Shown piece after piece: positions 1 through 8,432 of a DNA stretch of 64,000 nt. A model generated the notes under the pieces. It did not search any database. It saw only the letters and a program-made list of their open reading frames with translations, and was not told the DNA's origin. Position 1 is the first letter of the stretch. The number at the start of each line of letters is the position of its first letter. The position numbers were made by a program, and so were the translations under genes. The stretch spans positions 5,828,001 to 5,892,000 of the forward strand of contig NZ_CP114283.1 of the NCBI RefSeq assembly GCF_027107535.1. Direction: 5' to 3'. Origin of the DNA: Streptomyces aurantiacus (lineage in GTDB: Bacteria; Actinomycetota; Actinomycetes; Streptomycetales; Streptomycetaceae).

Positions 1-178
1 GCGGATAGGCGTAGAAGAGGGTGAGGTAGAGGACCACGGGGGCGAGGAATCCCCAGGCGGCCCATTGCTGGGAGGTGGGGCGGCGGGTGGTGGTGCGTGC
101 CGGGGCCGGGGCGGTGGTCGCCGCCCCGGCCCGTTCGTGCACGGGCGGTCGGTCCGGCAGCCGTGTCGTGTGCTTCAT
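1..178 (-). CDS. Sugar ABC transporter permease, N-terminal part (cut by window edge)
   Basis: The ATG is at 176-178 on the complement. About 59 residues are visible: a Pro/Thr/Arg-rich cytoplasmic tail followed by the start of the first membrane segment (WGFLAPVVLYLTLFYAYP). That N-terminus is typical of MalF/UgpA-type permeases of carbohydrate importers. The gene begins only 19 bases after the stop of the binding-protein gene, so the two are co-transcribed. The rest of the permease lies outside the window. No ATPase gene is visible; Streptomyces sugar importers usually share one ATPase (MsiK). Confidence 0.85.
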   Translation of the reverse strand, partial: MKHTTRLPDRPPVHERAGAATTAPAPARTTTRRPTSQQWAAWGFLAPVVLYLTLFYAYP

Positions 179-197
179 CGGCGGGTCGGGGATTCGG

Positions 198-1445
198 CTA
201 CTTGACGGCGGACTGTGCGGACCCGAGCGCGTCCTTGGGCGACGCCGACCCGCTGAGGGCCCTCTGGACCGCCTTCCACAACTGCTCGGAGATCTTGGGG
301 TACTTGGTGCCGAGGTCGTCACTGGTGCGCCCCTTGGCCGCCTTGACCGCGTCGACCCAGGGCTTCAGCTTGGCGTCGGCGGCCACCTGCTTGTCCTGGA
401 CCGCGGCGGTGGGGGCGACGTAGGACAGGGTGGTGTCGGTGGCGAGCAGGTTCTGCGCGCTCGTCAGGCAGGACACGAGCTTCTGCGAGGTGGCGTAGCG
501 GTCGGTCTCGCCCTGCACCGGGACGGTGACGAACTCACCGCCCGTCGGGGCCGCGGCGTTGCCGCCCTCGGCGCCCGGGACGGGGATGACTCCGTAGTCG
601 AAGCCGGCCTTCTCGGCGCCCGCGAGCTGCCAGGTGCCGTTCTCGGCGAACGCGTAGTCGCCGCTCGCGAACTCCTGCCAGCTGGTGGTCTGGGTGTTGT
701 TGATGACCGAGTTGGGGGCGTAGCCCTTCTTCAGCCAGTCGTTCCACAGTGACAGCGCCGAGACGGCCTCGGCCGAGTCCAGTTCGGTCAGTTGGGCGCC
801 CGCGCCCCAGAACCACGGAAGGAACTGGAAGCTGCCCTCCTCGGTCCCGGTCGCGGAGAAGGTGATGCCCTTCTTGCCCGCCGCGTCGACCTTCGCCAGA
901 GCCGCGGTCAGTGTCTTCCAGTCCGTGACGGAGGCTATGTCCACTCCGGCCTTCTTCAGCACCGCCTTGTTGTAGTAGAGGGCCAGGGTGTTCGCACCAA
1001 TCGGTGTGCCGTACGTCTTTCCGTCCGTCTGTCCCGCGGCGAGGAGGTTGGGGTCCACCTGCGAGGTGTCCAGCTTGTTGTCGTCGGTCGTGGTCAGCAC
1101 CCCTGCCTCGGCGAGGGTCGACACGACCGGGTTGTCGACGACGAGGACGTCCGCGGAGTTGTCCTGCTGCGCCGCCAGCAGTGCCTTGTTGGTCAGGTCA
1201 CTGGTGTCGAAGGCCGTCCGCTTCACCTTCACGCCGGCCTTGGTGCCGCAGTCGTCGAGCAGCTCGGCCCATTCCGAGCTCTTGTCGAACTGCGGATACG
1301 GGTCCCAGACGGTGTACGTGCCGCTGTCCGCGGCCTTCGCGGAGCTGCCGCTCCCGCCGCCCGAGGAACAGGCGGTGGCGCCGGTGGTGACGGCTACGAC
1401 GGTGAGGGCTGCGGCGGTGAGACGCCGGCCGGCAGATCTGTTCAT
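198..1445 (-). CDS. Sugar ABC transporter substrate-binding lipoprotein
   Basis: A 415-residue family-1 extracellular solute-binding protein. The start is the ATG at 1445, preceded by AGAGGAAC; a longer reading from 1556 has no ribosome site. Residues 1-26 form a lipoprotein signal with the lipid-modified Cys in GATAC at about residue 26, then a Gly/Ser linker. Motifs such as YGTPIGANTLALYYNK and the WNDWLKKGYAP region are typical of oligosaccharide or monosaccharide binders. It is tandem with the permease and downstream of the LacI gene. The divergent secreted glycosidase suggests the ligand is a product of that enzyme; the sugar itself cannot be read from sequence. Confidence 0.9.
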   Translation of the reverse strand: MNRSAGRRLTAAALTVVAVTTGATACSSGGGSGSSAKAADSGTYTVWDPYPQFDKSSEWAELLDDCGTKAGVKVKRTAFDTSDLTNKALLAAQQDNSADVLVVDNPVVSTLAEAGVLTTTDDNKLDTSQVDPNLLAAGQTDGKTYGTPIGANTLALYYNKAVLKKAGVDIASVTDWKTLTAALAKVDAAGKKGITFSATGTEEGSFQFLPWFWGAGAQLTELDSAEAVSALSLWNDWLKKGYAPNSVINNTQTTSWQEFASGDYAFAENGTWQLAGAEKAGFDYGVIPVPGAEGGNAAAPTGGEFVTVPVQGETDRYATSQKLVSCLTSAQNLLATDTTLSYVAPTAAVQDKQVAADAKLKPWVDAVKAAKGRTSDDLGTKYPKISEQLWKAVQRALSGSASPKDALGSAQSAVK

Positions 1446-1488
1446 GGTGGGTTCCTCTTGGTTTTCGGCACAGGGGTGCCCCGGGACC

Positions 1489-1502
1489 GGCACACGTGTG
1501 CC
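1489..1502. promoter_or_regulatory. 14-bp palindrome GGCACACGTGTGCC upstream of the binding-protein gene
   Basis: A perfect 14-bp inverted repeat, 44 bases upstream of the binding-protein ATG, in the 175-base gap behind the LacI gene. It does not resemble the CGAACCGGTTCG operators of this locus. It may be an independent operator or chance symmetry. Confidence 0.3.
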
Positions 1503-1620
1503 CTGGGAGGGGTCGTTGCGGCGGCTGGGCTCGCCGGACCGGACGGTCGGCCGCACGGGCCGCCGACGTGGGGCGTGGACGGGGAACGGGAGGGCGAAGC
1601 GGACTGCGCGGGGTGGGTGG

Positions 1621-2676
1621 TCAGGAAGTGGTGGAGGGACCGAAGTCGGGGGCCGGGTCGGCCGGCCTGGTACCGGCGGGCGCGGTGCTCGCTCGCAACG
1701 AGATCGGCGGCGCGAGCAGATGGTGCCGAGCCGGGGTGCCGGGGTGGTCGAGCCGCTCGACGAGCAACTCGACGGCGAGGCGGCCCATCTGTTCCGCCGG
1801 TACGTCGGCCGCGGTGAGCTGCGGAGTCACCGTCTCGGCCCACCGGCTCGCCACGACGCCGGTGACGGAGAAGTCGCGTGGCACATGGCGGCCGGCCGCG
1901 GCCAGCCCTCGGTAGAGGCCGCCGAGCGCGGCCTCGTTCAGGGTGACCAGGGCGGTGGTGGCGGGGTCGTCGTGCAGGATCCGTTCCAGGCAGGCGAGGC
2001 CGGAGGCGGCGTCGTCCCCGCAGCAGTACGTCCGGACGGTCAGCCCGCGCTCCGCCGCGGCCTTGGTGAAGCCTTCGAGCCCTCGATGGGCGGACTCGTA
2101 CCCGGCCCGCAGGAGTTGCTCGGGCCGGTTCACGAAGGCGATCCTGCGGTGGCCCAGGTCCGCGAGGTGGTGCACGCACGCCGCCGCGAGTGCCGTGTGG
2201 TCCAGGCCCACCCACCAGCTGCCCTGCGGGTTGGCGGTGCGGCCGATGGCGACGGAGGGGAAGTCCACCGCGGCGAGGTGATCGAGCCGGTCGTCCTCGA
2301 GGCGGATCTCCATCAGGATCGCGCCGTCGACCCTGCGTTCGCCCAGCAGCCGCTGGAACGAGCGGTCGCTGTCCGCGCCGCTCGGCGAGAGCAGCACGTC
2401 GTAGTCGTAGGCCGCGGCGGCTTCCGTGACGCTGCCGATGAAGTCCAGCTGCATGCCGGTGTAGTGGTTCCCGGCCGGCGGGAAGACCAGACCGATGGTG
2501 TTGGTCCGGCCGTTGGCGAGGGCCCGCGCACTGGCGTTGGGCTGGTAGCCCAGCTCGTCGATGACCTGTTGGATCTTCTGGCGGGTGTCCTCGGACACGG
2601 GGCGCTTACCGCTCAGCGCGTAGGACACGGTGCTCCGCGAGACACCGGCCCGCCTGGCAATCTCACCGATGTTCAC
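1621..2676 (-). CDS. LacI-family transcriptional regulator of the glycosidase/importer locus
   Basis: 351 residues. Residues 1-50 are a classic LacI helix-turn-helix and hinge (IGEIARRAGVSRSTVSYALS, then the YQPNASARALA hinge). The rest is a periplasmic-binding-protein-like sensor domain. The ATG lies next to a promoter region with two CGAACCGGTTCG palindromes; two more lie before the divergent glycosidase. CCGG-centred palindromes are the usual LacI-type operator, so autoregulation and repression of the glycosidase are the likely role, relieved by a sugar. It is followed by the importer genes on the same strand. Confidence 0.93.
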   Translation of the reverse strand: MNIGEIARRAGVSRSTVSYALSGKRPVSEDTRQKIQQVIDELGYQPNASARALANGRTNTIGLVFPPAGNHYTGMQLDFIGSVTEAAAAYDYDVLLSPSGADSDRSFQRLLGERRVDGAILMEIRLEDDRLDHLAAVDFPSVAIGRTANPQGSWWVGLDHTALAAACVHHLADLGHRRIAFVNRPEQLLRAGYESAHRGLEGFTKAAAERGLTVRTYCCGDDAASGLACLERILHDDPATTALVTLNEAALGGLYRGLAAAGRHVPRDFSVTGVVASRWAETVTPQLTAADVPAEQMGRLAVELLVERLDHPGTPARHHLLAPPISLRASTAPAGTRPADPAPDFGPSTTS

Positions 2677-2697
2677 GAGGCTCCTCGCCGGGAAGGG

Positions 2698-2711
2698 TCG
2701 AACCGGTTCGA
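2698..2711. promoter_or_regulatory. LacI operator 1 (TCGAACCGGTTCGA)
   Basis: Perfect 14-bp palindrome, 21 bases upstream of the LacI start codon. First of four copies of the CGAACCGGTTCG core in this intergenic region; its position suits autorepression. Confidence 0.8.
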
Positions 2712-2747
2712 TACTTCACAGGGACAAGACCGGACTGGTACCGATCG

Positions 2748-2761
2748 TCGAACCGGTTCGC
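2748..2761. promoter_or_regulatory. LacI operator 2 (CGAACCGGTTCG core)
   Basis: Second copy, with a perfect 12-bp core at 2749-2760. It sits about 50 bases (roughly five helical turns) from operator 1, on the LacI side of the intergenic region. Confidence 0.8.
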
Positions 2762-2980
2762 GTGAAGTGAAGGTAGGAGCAACCACGGCGGGTGTCAACG
2801 CCTCGCACCGAACTTCTCACAACGGACCGGGAGCCTTGGCATACGGACACATAACCCCCTGCGCGCCCGGCCACGCCCCTGCTCACGGGCCGGTCCGCCC
2901 TCGTACCGGATACGCGGGAACGCCCTGACTCCCTCCCGACGACCGACTCCGTACGGCCCGGGGGATCCATGACGAGGGTA

Positions 2981-3009
2981 TTGCTGACAGGTTTCCTCGG
3001 TGCTAGCTT
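2981..3009 (+). promoter_or_regulatory. Candidate promoter of the glycosidase gene
   Basis: TTGCTG at 2981-2986, a 17-base spacer and TAGCTT at 3004-3009 resemble a housekeeping-sigma promoter. Operator 3 begins 4 bases downstream, over the expected start point, which is a repressing arrangement. The leader to the GTG start would be about 350 bases. No other gene is seen in 2677-3361. Confidence 0.5.
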
Positions 3010-3012
3010 CCC

Positions 3013-3024
3013 CGAACCGGTTCG
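3013..3024. promoter_or_regulatory. LacI operator 3 (CGAACCGGTTCG)
   Basis: Perfect 12-bp palindrome directly downstream of the candidate -10 element of the glycosidase promoter. Confidence 0.8.
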
Positions 3025-3234
3025 ACGAAGTAGCGGGTACTCACCACATCCTTCGAGGCGTTGCCCCGAAGCGCTGCAGAGCGCCCCGACTCTGTGCGCC
3101 CTCCGGCCGGAGGGTGCTGCCGAACGCCTGCCGCACCTGCATGCGGCCGGCCTCGCCGAGGCCGGCCGGCAGCCCACAACCCGCAAGCCTGTGCGTCACC
3201 GAACTGACGTGGCCCCGGTCGCGCCGTGCGAAGT

Positions 3235-3246
3235 CGAACCGGTTCG
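3235..3246. promoter_or_regulatory. LacI operator 4 (CGAACCGGTTCG)
   Basis: Fourth copy; symmetry extends to 16 bp (GTCGAACCGGTTCGAC, 3233-3248). It lies in the long leader of the glycosidase gene, 222 bp from operator 3, so looping or a roadblock is possible. Confidence 0.8.
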
Positions 3247-3361
3247 ACCCCCGTCAACCACTCCCCCGACAGGACGGCGCCGGATCTCTGAACACCGGCC
3301 CCGAACGTACGAGGCGCATCAGATCCAGTGTCCGAGAAGCACGGAATCCACGGAGACCTCA

Positions 3362-6046
3362 GTGCGATACAGAAGAAGAACGATCGGAGCCGGCGCCGCG
3401 GTGGCGGCCGTCCTCACCACCATGCTTGCCGTACCGTCCGCCGGCATGGCGCAGGCAGCGGAACAGGAACGGCTCGTGATCGATCTCGGCACCGACACCG
3501 GCGCCTTCCACGGCGGGGCCAGCGGCTCGCTGTACGGGATCTACGGCGACGGGGCACCGAGCCGCAACCTCATCGAGGGCATGCACCTGCGCACGGTGTC
3601 CACCAAGGCGCAGGACGGTCCGCAGCACCCCGGCGCGGACGCGCTGGAGATCCTGCCTCCGTTCGTGGACTCCGGTGGCAAGGACGTCTACATCTACATG
3701 ACGGACATCTACCGGGGCTTCCCGTACGAGTGGCCGGGTGCCGACGGTCCCGCGAGGCTCGCCGACTTCCAGGAGAAGATCAAGAAGCAGGTCCGGCAGG
3801 TCCTGACCATGGGCGGCTACCAGGACCACGTCGTCTACGTCCCCTTCAACGAACCCGAAGGGAACATGTTCGGCACCGGCAACTGGAGTTACGACAAGAC
3901 CTCCTGGCTCTCGGACCCCAAGGACTTCTTCGCGGCCTGGAAGGAGACCTACCGCCTCATCAGGAGCATGGACCCGGACGCACGGATCGCAGGCCCGAAC
4001 ACCTCCGTCCTCTACGACCAGGTCAAGGGCTTCCTGCAGTACGCCAAGGCCAACGACGTCGTCCCGGACGTGATGACCTGGCACGAGTTGTCCAGCCCCG
4101 CCGCGGTCCGCACGAGCGTCGCCAGGTACCGGCAGTGGGAGCGCGAGATCGGCATCGGTCCACTGCCCATCAACGTCAACGAGTACGGGCACAACTACCA
4201 CCTCTCCGTCCCCGGTCAGGTGGTGCAGTGGGTCTCCGCCATCGAGGACTCCAAGATCGACGCGGATCTGGCCTACTGGAACATCGACGGCAACCTCAAC
4301 GACTCGGCCGTCGACGCCAACAAGGGCAACGGCCAGTGGTGGCTGTTCAACGCCTACGGCCAGATGACCGGCCACACCGTGCGGGTGACCGCCCCGCACC
4401 CCAACCAGCAGTACACCCTCCAGGGTGTGGCCACGCTCGACGAGGAGAAGAAGCAGTCCCGGGCCATCTTCGGCGGCAAGGCCGGTGACGCCGACATCGT
4501 CTTCGACAACGTGGACCCGAAGCTGTTCGGGAAGACGGTCCACGCCACCGTCCAGGAGATCCCGTGGACCGGGCAGGTCGGCGACTCGGCGCAGCCTCTG
4601 CGACTCGCCGACCAGGAGGTCCGGGTCGGCGCCGACGGCACCGTCACCCTCCCCATGACCGGCATGAACGAGATGTCCGCCTACCAGGTCATCCTCTCCC
4701 CCGGCGGAAACGGCGGCGCACCCGCCGAGCCCTCCGTCGGCTGGCGCAAGACCTACGAGGCGGAGAACGCCGCCTACACCGGCAAGGGCTACTCCAGGAA
4801 CGGCCCCGAAGGCACACCCTCCGACGTCGGGAAGTTCGCGACGTCCGGCAACTACAACGTCGGCGGGCTGCGCACCGGCTCCGACGGCGTGCTCTCCTTC
4901 GACGTGGACGTCCCGCGGGACGGCACGTACGACCTGAGCGTCTTCGCCAACTCCTACAACCTGTACGACCTCGTCAAGGAGCAGGGGCCGACCAACGTCT
5001 TCCTGCGCGTCGACGGCGGCTCTCCGCAGGAGCTGCGGCTGCCGCTCGGTTACAAGTGGGTGGTCTGGGGCCACACCGACACCACGGTGAGACTGACCGC
5101 CGGCAAGCACAAGATCACGCTGGCCGCACAGGACCCCGACCTCGGCGTCACCAAGGGCGATGCCATCATCGACAAGATCGACCTGTCACTGCGCGACGAG
5201 AACGTGACGCGGCCCGCGAGCTACGAGGCCGAGTACGCCACCCTCGCCGGAACCCGGCCCCGCTACGGCTATCCCGAGGTCTCGGGACCGGGTGCGGCCC
5301 CGCTGCCCAAGGGTGCCTCCGCGACCTTCTGGGTCCACTCCCCCGCCGACGGCGAGGCCGCCGTGTCCCTCGACCACCTCGGCGGCGGCCGGGCGAAGGT
5401 GTCCCTCAACGGCGAGAAGCTCGACATCCCCAAGGTGGGAGCCGCCAGGAAGGGCACGGACGTCGTGCGGATGTTCCTGTCCGCGGGCGTCAACAAGGTC
5501 ACCGTCACCGGCGCCTCGGGCCAACTGGTCCTCGACCGGCTGCGGGTCGCGCCGTCCAGCGGCAACCTGGTGCCCAAGGTGTACCAGGCGGAGGCCGGCA
5601 CGCTGAGCGGCGCCGCCAAGGCCACCGGGGCGTACACCTTCGCCACGGGCGGCAGGTCGGTCACCGACATCGGCAACGGAAAGGCCAACGCCCTCACCCT
5701 CGACGTCGTCGCCGAGCGGGCCGGACGGCACGCGGTGACCATCCGCTACTCCAACGCCGAACAGGCACCCGCCACCCACTACAACCCCGACCCGATCGCA
5801 CGCCATGCCGACCTCTCCGTGAACGGGGAAACGGCGCGCCGGATCCTGTTCCCGACCACCTTCCACTTCAACAGCTTCCGGGACCTGACCGTCCCCGTCA
5901 CGCTCAAGAAGGGCGCGAACCGACTCACCTTCACAGCCGATGAGTTGCCGGACTTCGACGGCGACACCCACAACCAGTACGGCCAGCGCTCCCCGTACGC
6001 GCCGGTGATCGACCAGGTCTCCGTCACGCCGCTGACGGAGAAGTAG
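3362..6046 (+). CDS. Secreted clan GH-A glycoside hydrolase with three C-terminal carbohydrate-binding-like modules
   Basis: 894 residues from the GTG at 3362, preceded by GGAG; the open frame extends upstream to 2969 but without signal peptide or ribosome site. Residues 1-38 are a signal peptide (RRR, a hydrophobic stretch, cleavage after MAQA). The catalytic domain has the two clan GH-A signatures: acid/base Glu164 in FNEPEG and nucleophile Glu274 in NVNEYGHN. Three beta-sandwich modules start near residues 463 (TYEAENA), 619 (SYEAEYA) and 739 (VYQAEAGT), all like CBM6/CBM35. The best guess is a GH39-like exo-acting enzyme on a plant or fungal polysaccharide; substrate unknown. LacI-controlled, and it probably feeds the adjacent importer. 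Confidence 0.82.
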   Translation: MRYRRRTIGAGAAVAAVLTTMLAVPSAGMAQAAEQERLVIDLGTDTGAFHGGASGSLYGIYGDGAPSRNLIEGMHLRTVSTKAQDGPQHPGADALEILPPFVDSGGKDVYIYMTDIYRGFPYEWPGADGPARLADFQEKIKKQVRQVLTMGGYQDHVVYVPFNEPEGNMFGTGNWSYDKTSWLSDPKDFFAAWKETYRLIRSMDPDARIAGPNTSVLYDQVKGFLQYAKANDVVPDVMTWHELSSPAAVRTSVARYRQWEREIGIGPLPINVNEYGHNYHLSVPGQVVQWVSAIEDSKIDADLAYWNIDGNLNDSAVDANKGNGQWWLFNAYGQMTGHTVRVTAPHPNQQYTLQGVATLDEEKKQSRAIFGGKAGDADIVFDNVDPKLFGKTVHATVQEIPWTGQVGDSAQPLRLADQEVRVGADGTVTLPMTGMNEMSAYQVILSPGGNGGAPAEPSVGWRKTYEAENAAYTGKGYSRNGPEGTPSDVGKFATSGNYNVGGLRTGSDGVLSFDVDVPRDGTYDLSVFANSYNLYDLVKEQGPTNVFLRVDGGSPQELRLPLGYKWVVWGHTDTTVRLTAGKHKITLAAQDPDLGVTKGDAIIDKIDLSLRDENVTRPASYEAEYATLAGTRPRYGYPEVSGPGAAPLPKGASATFWVHSPADGEAAVSLDHLGGGRAKVSLNGEKLDIPKVGAARKGTDVVRMFLSAGVNKVTVTGASGQLVLDRLRVAPSSGNLVPKVYQAEAGTLSGAAKATGAYTFATGGRSVTDIGNGKANALTLDVVAERAGRHAVTIRYSNAEQAPATHYNPDPIARHADLSVNGETARRILFPTTFHFNSFRDLTVPVTLKKGANRLTFTADELPDFDGDTHNQYGQRSPYAPVIDQVSVTPLTEK

Positions 6047-6066
6047 CCGCCCTGCCCTGCACGAAC

Positions 6067-6104
6067 GCCCGGGCGCCGACCCCGACAGGTCTCGGCGCCC
6101 GGGC
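6067..6104 (+). terminator. Terminator after the glycosidase gene
   Basis: Perfect 13-bp stem (GCCCGGGCGCCGA with its complement) around a 12-base loop, starting 20 bases after the stop codon. There is no T-tract, as usual in Streptomyces. Confidence 0.75.
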
Positions 6105-6209
6105 CTGCCGCACGCTGCATGCCGGGCGGACGGCCGAGCCGCCCGTCCAACGGCCGTTCCGACCTCGCCGGTGCCCGGTCCCGGTGCTGGCACCTGAAAT
6201 CGGCGTCGG

Positions 6210-6647
6210 TCACTGGGCGCCCCATGCCGTGACATGGTCGAGCACGAATCGGGCGAACTCGGCCGGCTGGAGGTTGAGTGCCAAGACGGCCGGGATGTCC
6301 GGCGTGACCCGGACCGGTTCGTGGACGCCGCTGTCGGGATCGTCGAGTTCGGGGCCGTGGCGGCGGCCCAGGTCCATGTCCAGCACGTCGGCGAGGAAGT
6401 AGTGCTGGACGACGGCGGTCGTCCTGCCCGGTTCGGTCAAGGTGAAGACCTCGGTGGCCGGGCCGATCGTGGCGCCGATCTCCTCCATGACCTCACGGCG
6501 CAGGGCCGCTTCGAGACCGGCGTCTTCGGGCTCGACGCTCCCGCCGACAGCAGTGCAGTACGGGAGGCAGCCAGGCCATCCCCGGCGCAGGAACACCAGC
6601 CGTCCGCCATCGAAAAGTATCGCGCGCGCCTTGTGACGGACCTTCAT
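6210..6647 (-). CDS. Nudix hydrolase
   Basis: 145 residues. The Nudix box lies at about residues 35-58 (GGSVEPEDAGLEAALRRE, then VMEEIG). The REVMEEIG core is intact, but the segment before it is about one residue longer than the canonical spacing. This superfamily cleaves nucleoside diphosphates linked to another moiety, with Mg2+. The C-terminal half contains a PD(S)GVHEP-like substrate loop. It stands alone on its strand, so the substrate cannot be inferred. Confidence 0.88.
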   Translation of the reverse strand: MKVRHKARAILFDGGRLVFLRRGWPGCLPYCTAVGGSVEPEDAGLEAALRREVMEEIGATIGPATEVFTLTEPGRTTAVVQHYFLADVLDMDLGRRHGPELDDPDSGVHEPVRVTPDIPAVLALNLQPAEFARFVLDHVTAWGAQ

Positions 6648-6834
6648 GTTCGCGACAGTAGTGCGCCCGCTCCGGCGGGGCCTGCCCTTCGTGGGCCTGC
6701 TTCACCCGACACCGTATTCGGTCGTCACGCGGCGGGCAGGGCTCCACCTGCGCGGCCCGGAGTGACCGGATCGGTCCGCTGCCGGACCCGATGCGGCCTG
6801 TCCCCGCACCGACCGCACGGCACAGGCTTGGGGC

Positions 6835-7434
6835 ATGACCCGAGCACTGATCGTCATCGATGTCCAGGAGTCCTTCCGCGCCCGTCCCCTGTGGGCGACG
6901 ATCTCCGACCCGAAGATCTCCGAGCAGGTGAACCGACTGGTCCAGATCTCCCGTCGGGCCGGGGACCTGGTGGTGTGGGTACTGCACTCCGAGCCGGGCT
7001 CCAGGGATGTCTTCGACCCGGCCCTCGGCCATGTCCGGCTCATGGAGGAGCTGGAACGAGCGGACGGGGAGCCGCTGATCCACAAGACCTCGCACAACGC
7101 CTTCACCACCACCAACCTGCAGCAGCTGCTCACCGAACGCGGAGTCCGCGAGCTCACCGTGTGCGGCATCCGCACCGAGCAGTGCGTGGAGACCACCACC
7201 CGCGTCGCCGGCGACCTCGGCTACCAGGTCACCTTCGTCACCGACGCCACCGCGACCAACCCCATCCCGCACCGCGACGCCCCCGCCGGGCAGAGCGTCG
7301 CCGACCTGCTGGCCGACCCCCGCACCCTGTCCGCCGAAGAGGTCATCAGGCGCACCGAGTACGCCCTGGCCGGACGCTTCGCCACCATCGCGACCGTCGA
7401 CGAGCTGGAGGCGGCGGCAGCGCATCGGGCATGA
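6835..7434 (+). CDS. Isochorismatase-family cysteine hydrolase
   Basis: 199 residues. The catalytic triad is readable: Asp9 (VIDVQESF), Lys84 (LIHKTSHNAF) and Cys117 (GIRTEQCVETT), with the usual cis-peptide-type region before it. Members hydrolyse isochorismate, nicotinamide or carbamoyl compounds; no siderophore genes are near, so this is a generic hydrolase. The GlxA-type regulator starts 10 bases downstream, which suggests a two-gene operon in which the regulator controls the hydrolase. Confidence 0.9.
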   Translation: MTRALIVIDVQESFRARPLWATISDPKISEQVNRLVQISRRAGDLVVWVLHSEPGSRDVFDPALGHVRLMEELERADGEPLIHKTSHNAFTTTNLQQLLTERGVRELTVCGIRTEQCVETTTRVAGDLGYQVTFVTDATATNPIPHRDAPAGQSVADLLADPRTLSAEEVIRRTEYALAGRFATIATVDELEAAAAHRA

Positions 7435-7444
7435 TGACCGAATC

Positions 7445-8353
7445 GTGAGCCACATCGTCTTCTTCCTGGTGCCCGGAGTCCACCTGCTGGACCTGGCCGG
7501 CCCCGCCCAGGTCTTCTCCACGGCCGCCGACTTCGGGCGCCCCTACACCCTCACCTACGTCGCCGAGCGGCCACAGATCCCCACCGCGCAGGGCCTGCCA
7601 CTCGTGGCCGGGCTCGACTGGCCCGAACTCGGGCCGGACGACCTGATCATGGTGCCCGGCTGGCGCACGGGCACGTCGCCCGACGGCCCGGCCATCGGCA
7701 CCGCGTCTCTGCGGGTTCTGCGGGACCACCACGCCCGGGGCGGCACGGTGGCCAGCGTCTGCGCCGGAGCCGAAGCGCTCGGCCGCGCCGGTCTCCTCGA
7801 CGGCCGGCGCTGCACCACGCACCACGACGTGCAGGACGAGCTGGCCGAACACCACCCACGGGCGGTCGTCGTCCGTGACGTCCTGTTCACCTCCGACGAC
7901 CGAGTGATCACCTCGGCCGGCATCGCCAGCGGCATCGACCTGGCGCTGCATCTGGTCGCGTCCCGGCACGGCCCTGCCGTGGCCGCCCAGGTGGCCCGGG
8001 AGATGGTCGTCTACGCCCGCCGCAACGGCCACGAACCGCAGTCCAGCGCGATGCTCCGGCACCGCTCCCACCTCGACGACACCGTGCACCACACACAGGA
8101 CCTCATCGACGCCCGCTTCGACCAGCCACTCCCGCTCGCCGCTCTGGCGTCGGCCGCCGGGGTGAGCGAACGCACCCTCACCCGCCTCTTCACCCGTGCC
8201 ACCGGACTCACCCCTCTGCGCTACCAGCAGACCCTCCGCCTGGAACGCGCCCAGCACCTCATCAGCCACGGCACGACGATCGACGCCGCCGCCCGCTCGG
8301 TGGGCTTCGAGGACCCACGCATGCTGCGCCGTCTCCGCGCCCGCACAGCCTGA
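7445..8353 (+). CDS. GlxA-type transcriptional regulator (DJ-1/PfpI domain plus AraC helix-turn-helix)
   Basis: 302 residues with a GTG start. Residues 1-180 are a DJ-1/PfpI-like domain with the nucleophile-elbow Cys in ASVCAGAEALG. Residues 205-300 are an AraC-type double helix-turn-helix (LAALASAAGVSERTLTRLFT and a second motif near DAAARSVGFEDPRML). Such proteins sense small metabolites, often amines or aldehydes. It follows the isochorismatase-like gene after 10 bases. Confidence 0.9.
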   Translation: MSHIVFFLVPGVHLLDLAGPAQVFSTAADFGRPYTLTYVAERPQIPTAQGLPLVAGLDWPELGPDDLIMVPGWRTGTSPDGPAIGTASLRVLRDHHARGGTVASVCAGAEALGRAGLLDGRRCTTHHDVQDELAEHHPRAVVVRDVLFTSDDRVITSAGIASGIDLALHLVASRHGPAVAAQVAREMVVYARRNGHEPQSSAMLRHRSHLDDTVHHTQDLIDARFDQPLPLAALASAAGVSERTLTRLFTRATGLTPLRYQQTLRLERAQHLISHGTTIDAAARSVGFEDPRMLRRLRARTA

Positions 8354-8432
8354 CCGGGCCAGGGACGCAGACCCAGGGCCCGAGACGGCACACCCTTGGC
8401 ATCTCCGCGCTCCGCCGGGGAGGATCACAGGC

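Noticed and set aside
3359..5110. 583-residue minus-strand frame opposite the glycosidase
   Set aside because: Val/Asp/Gly-rich shadow typical of high-GC coding DNA; the plus strand has signal peptide and catalytic motifs.
6311..6322. GGACCGGTTCG, resembling the LacI operator
   Set aside because: Lies inside the Nudix coding sequence and breaks the palindrome in the left arm.
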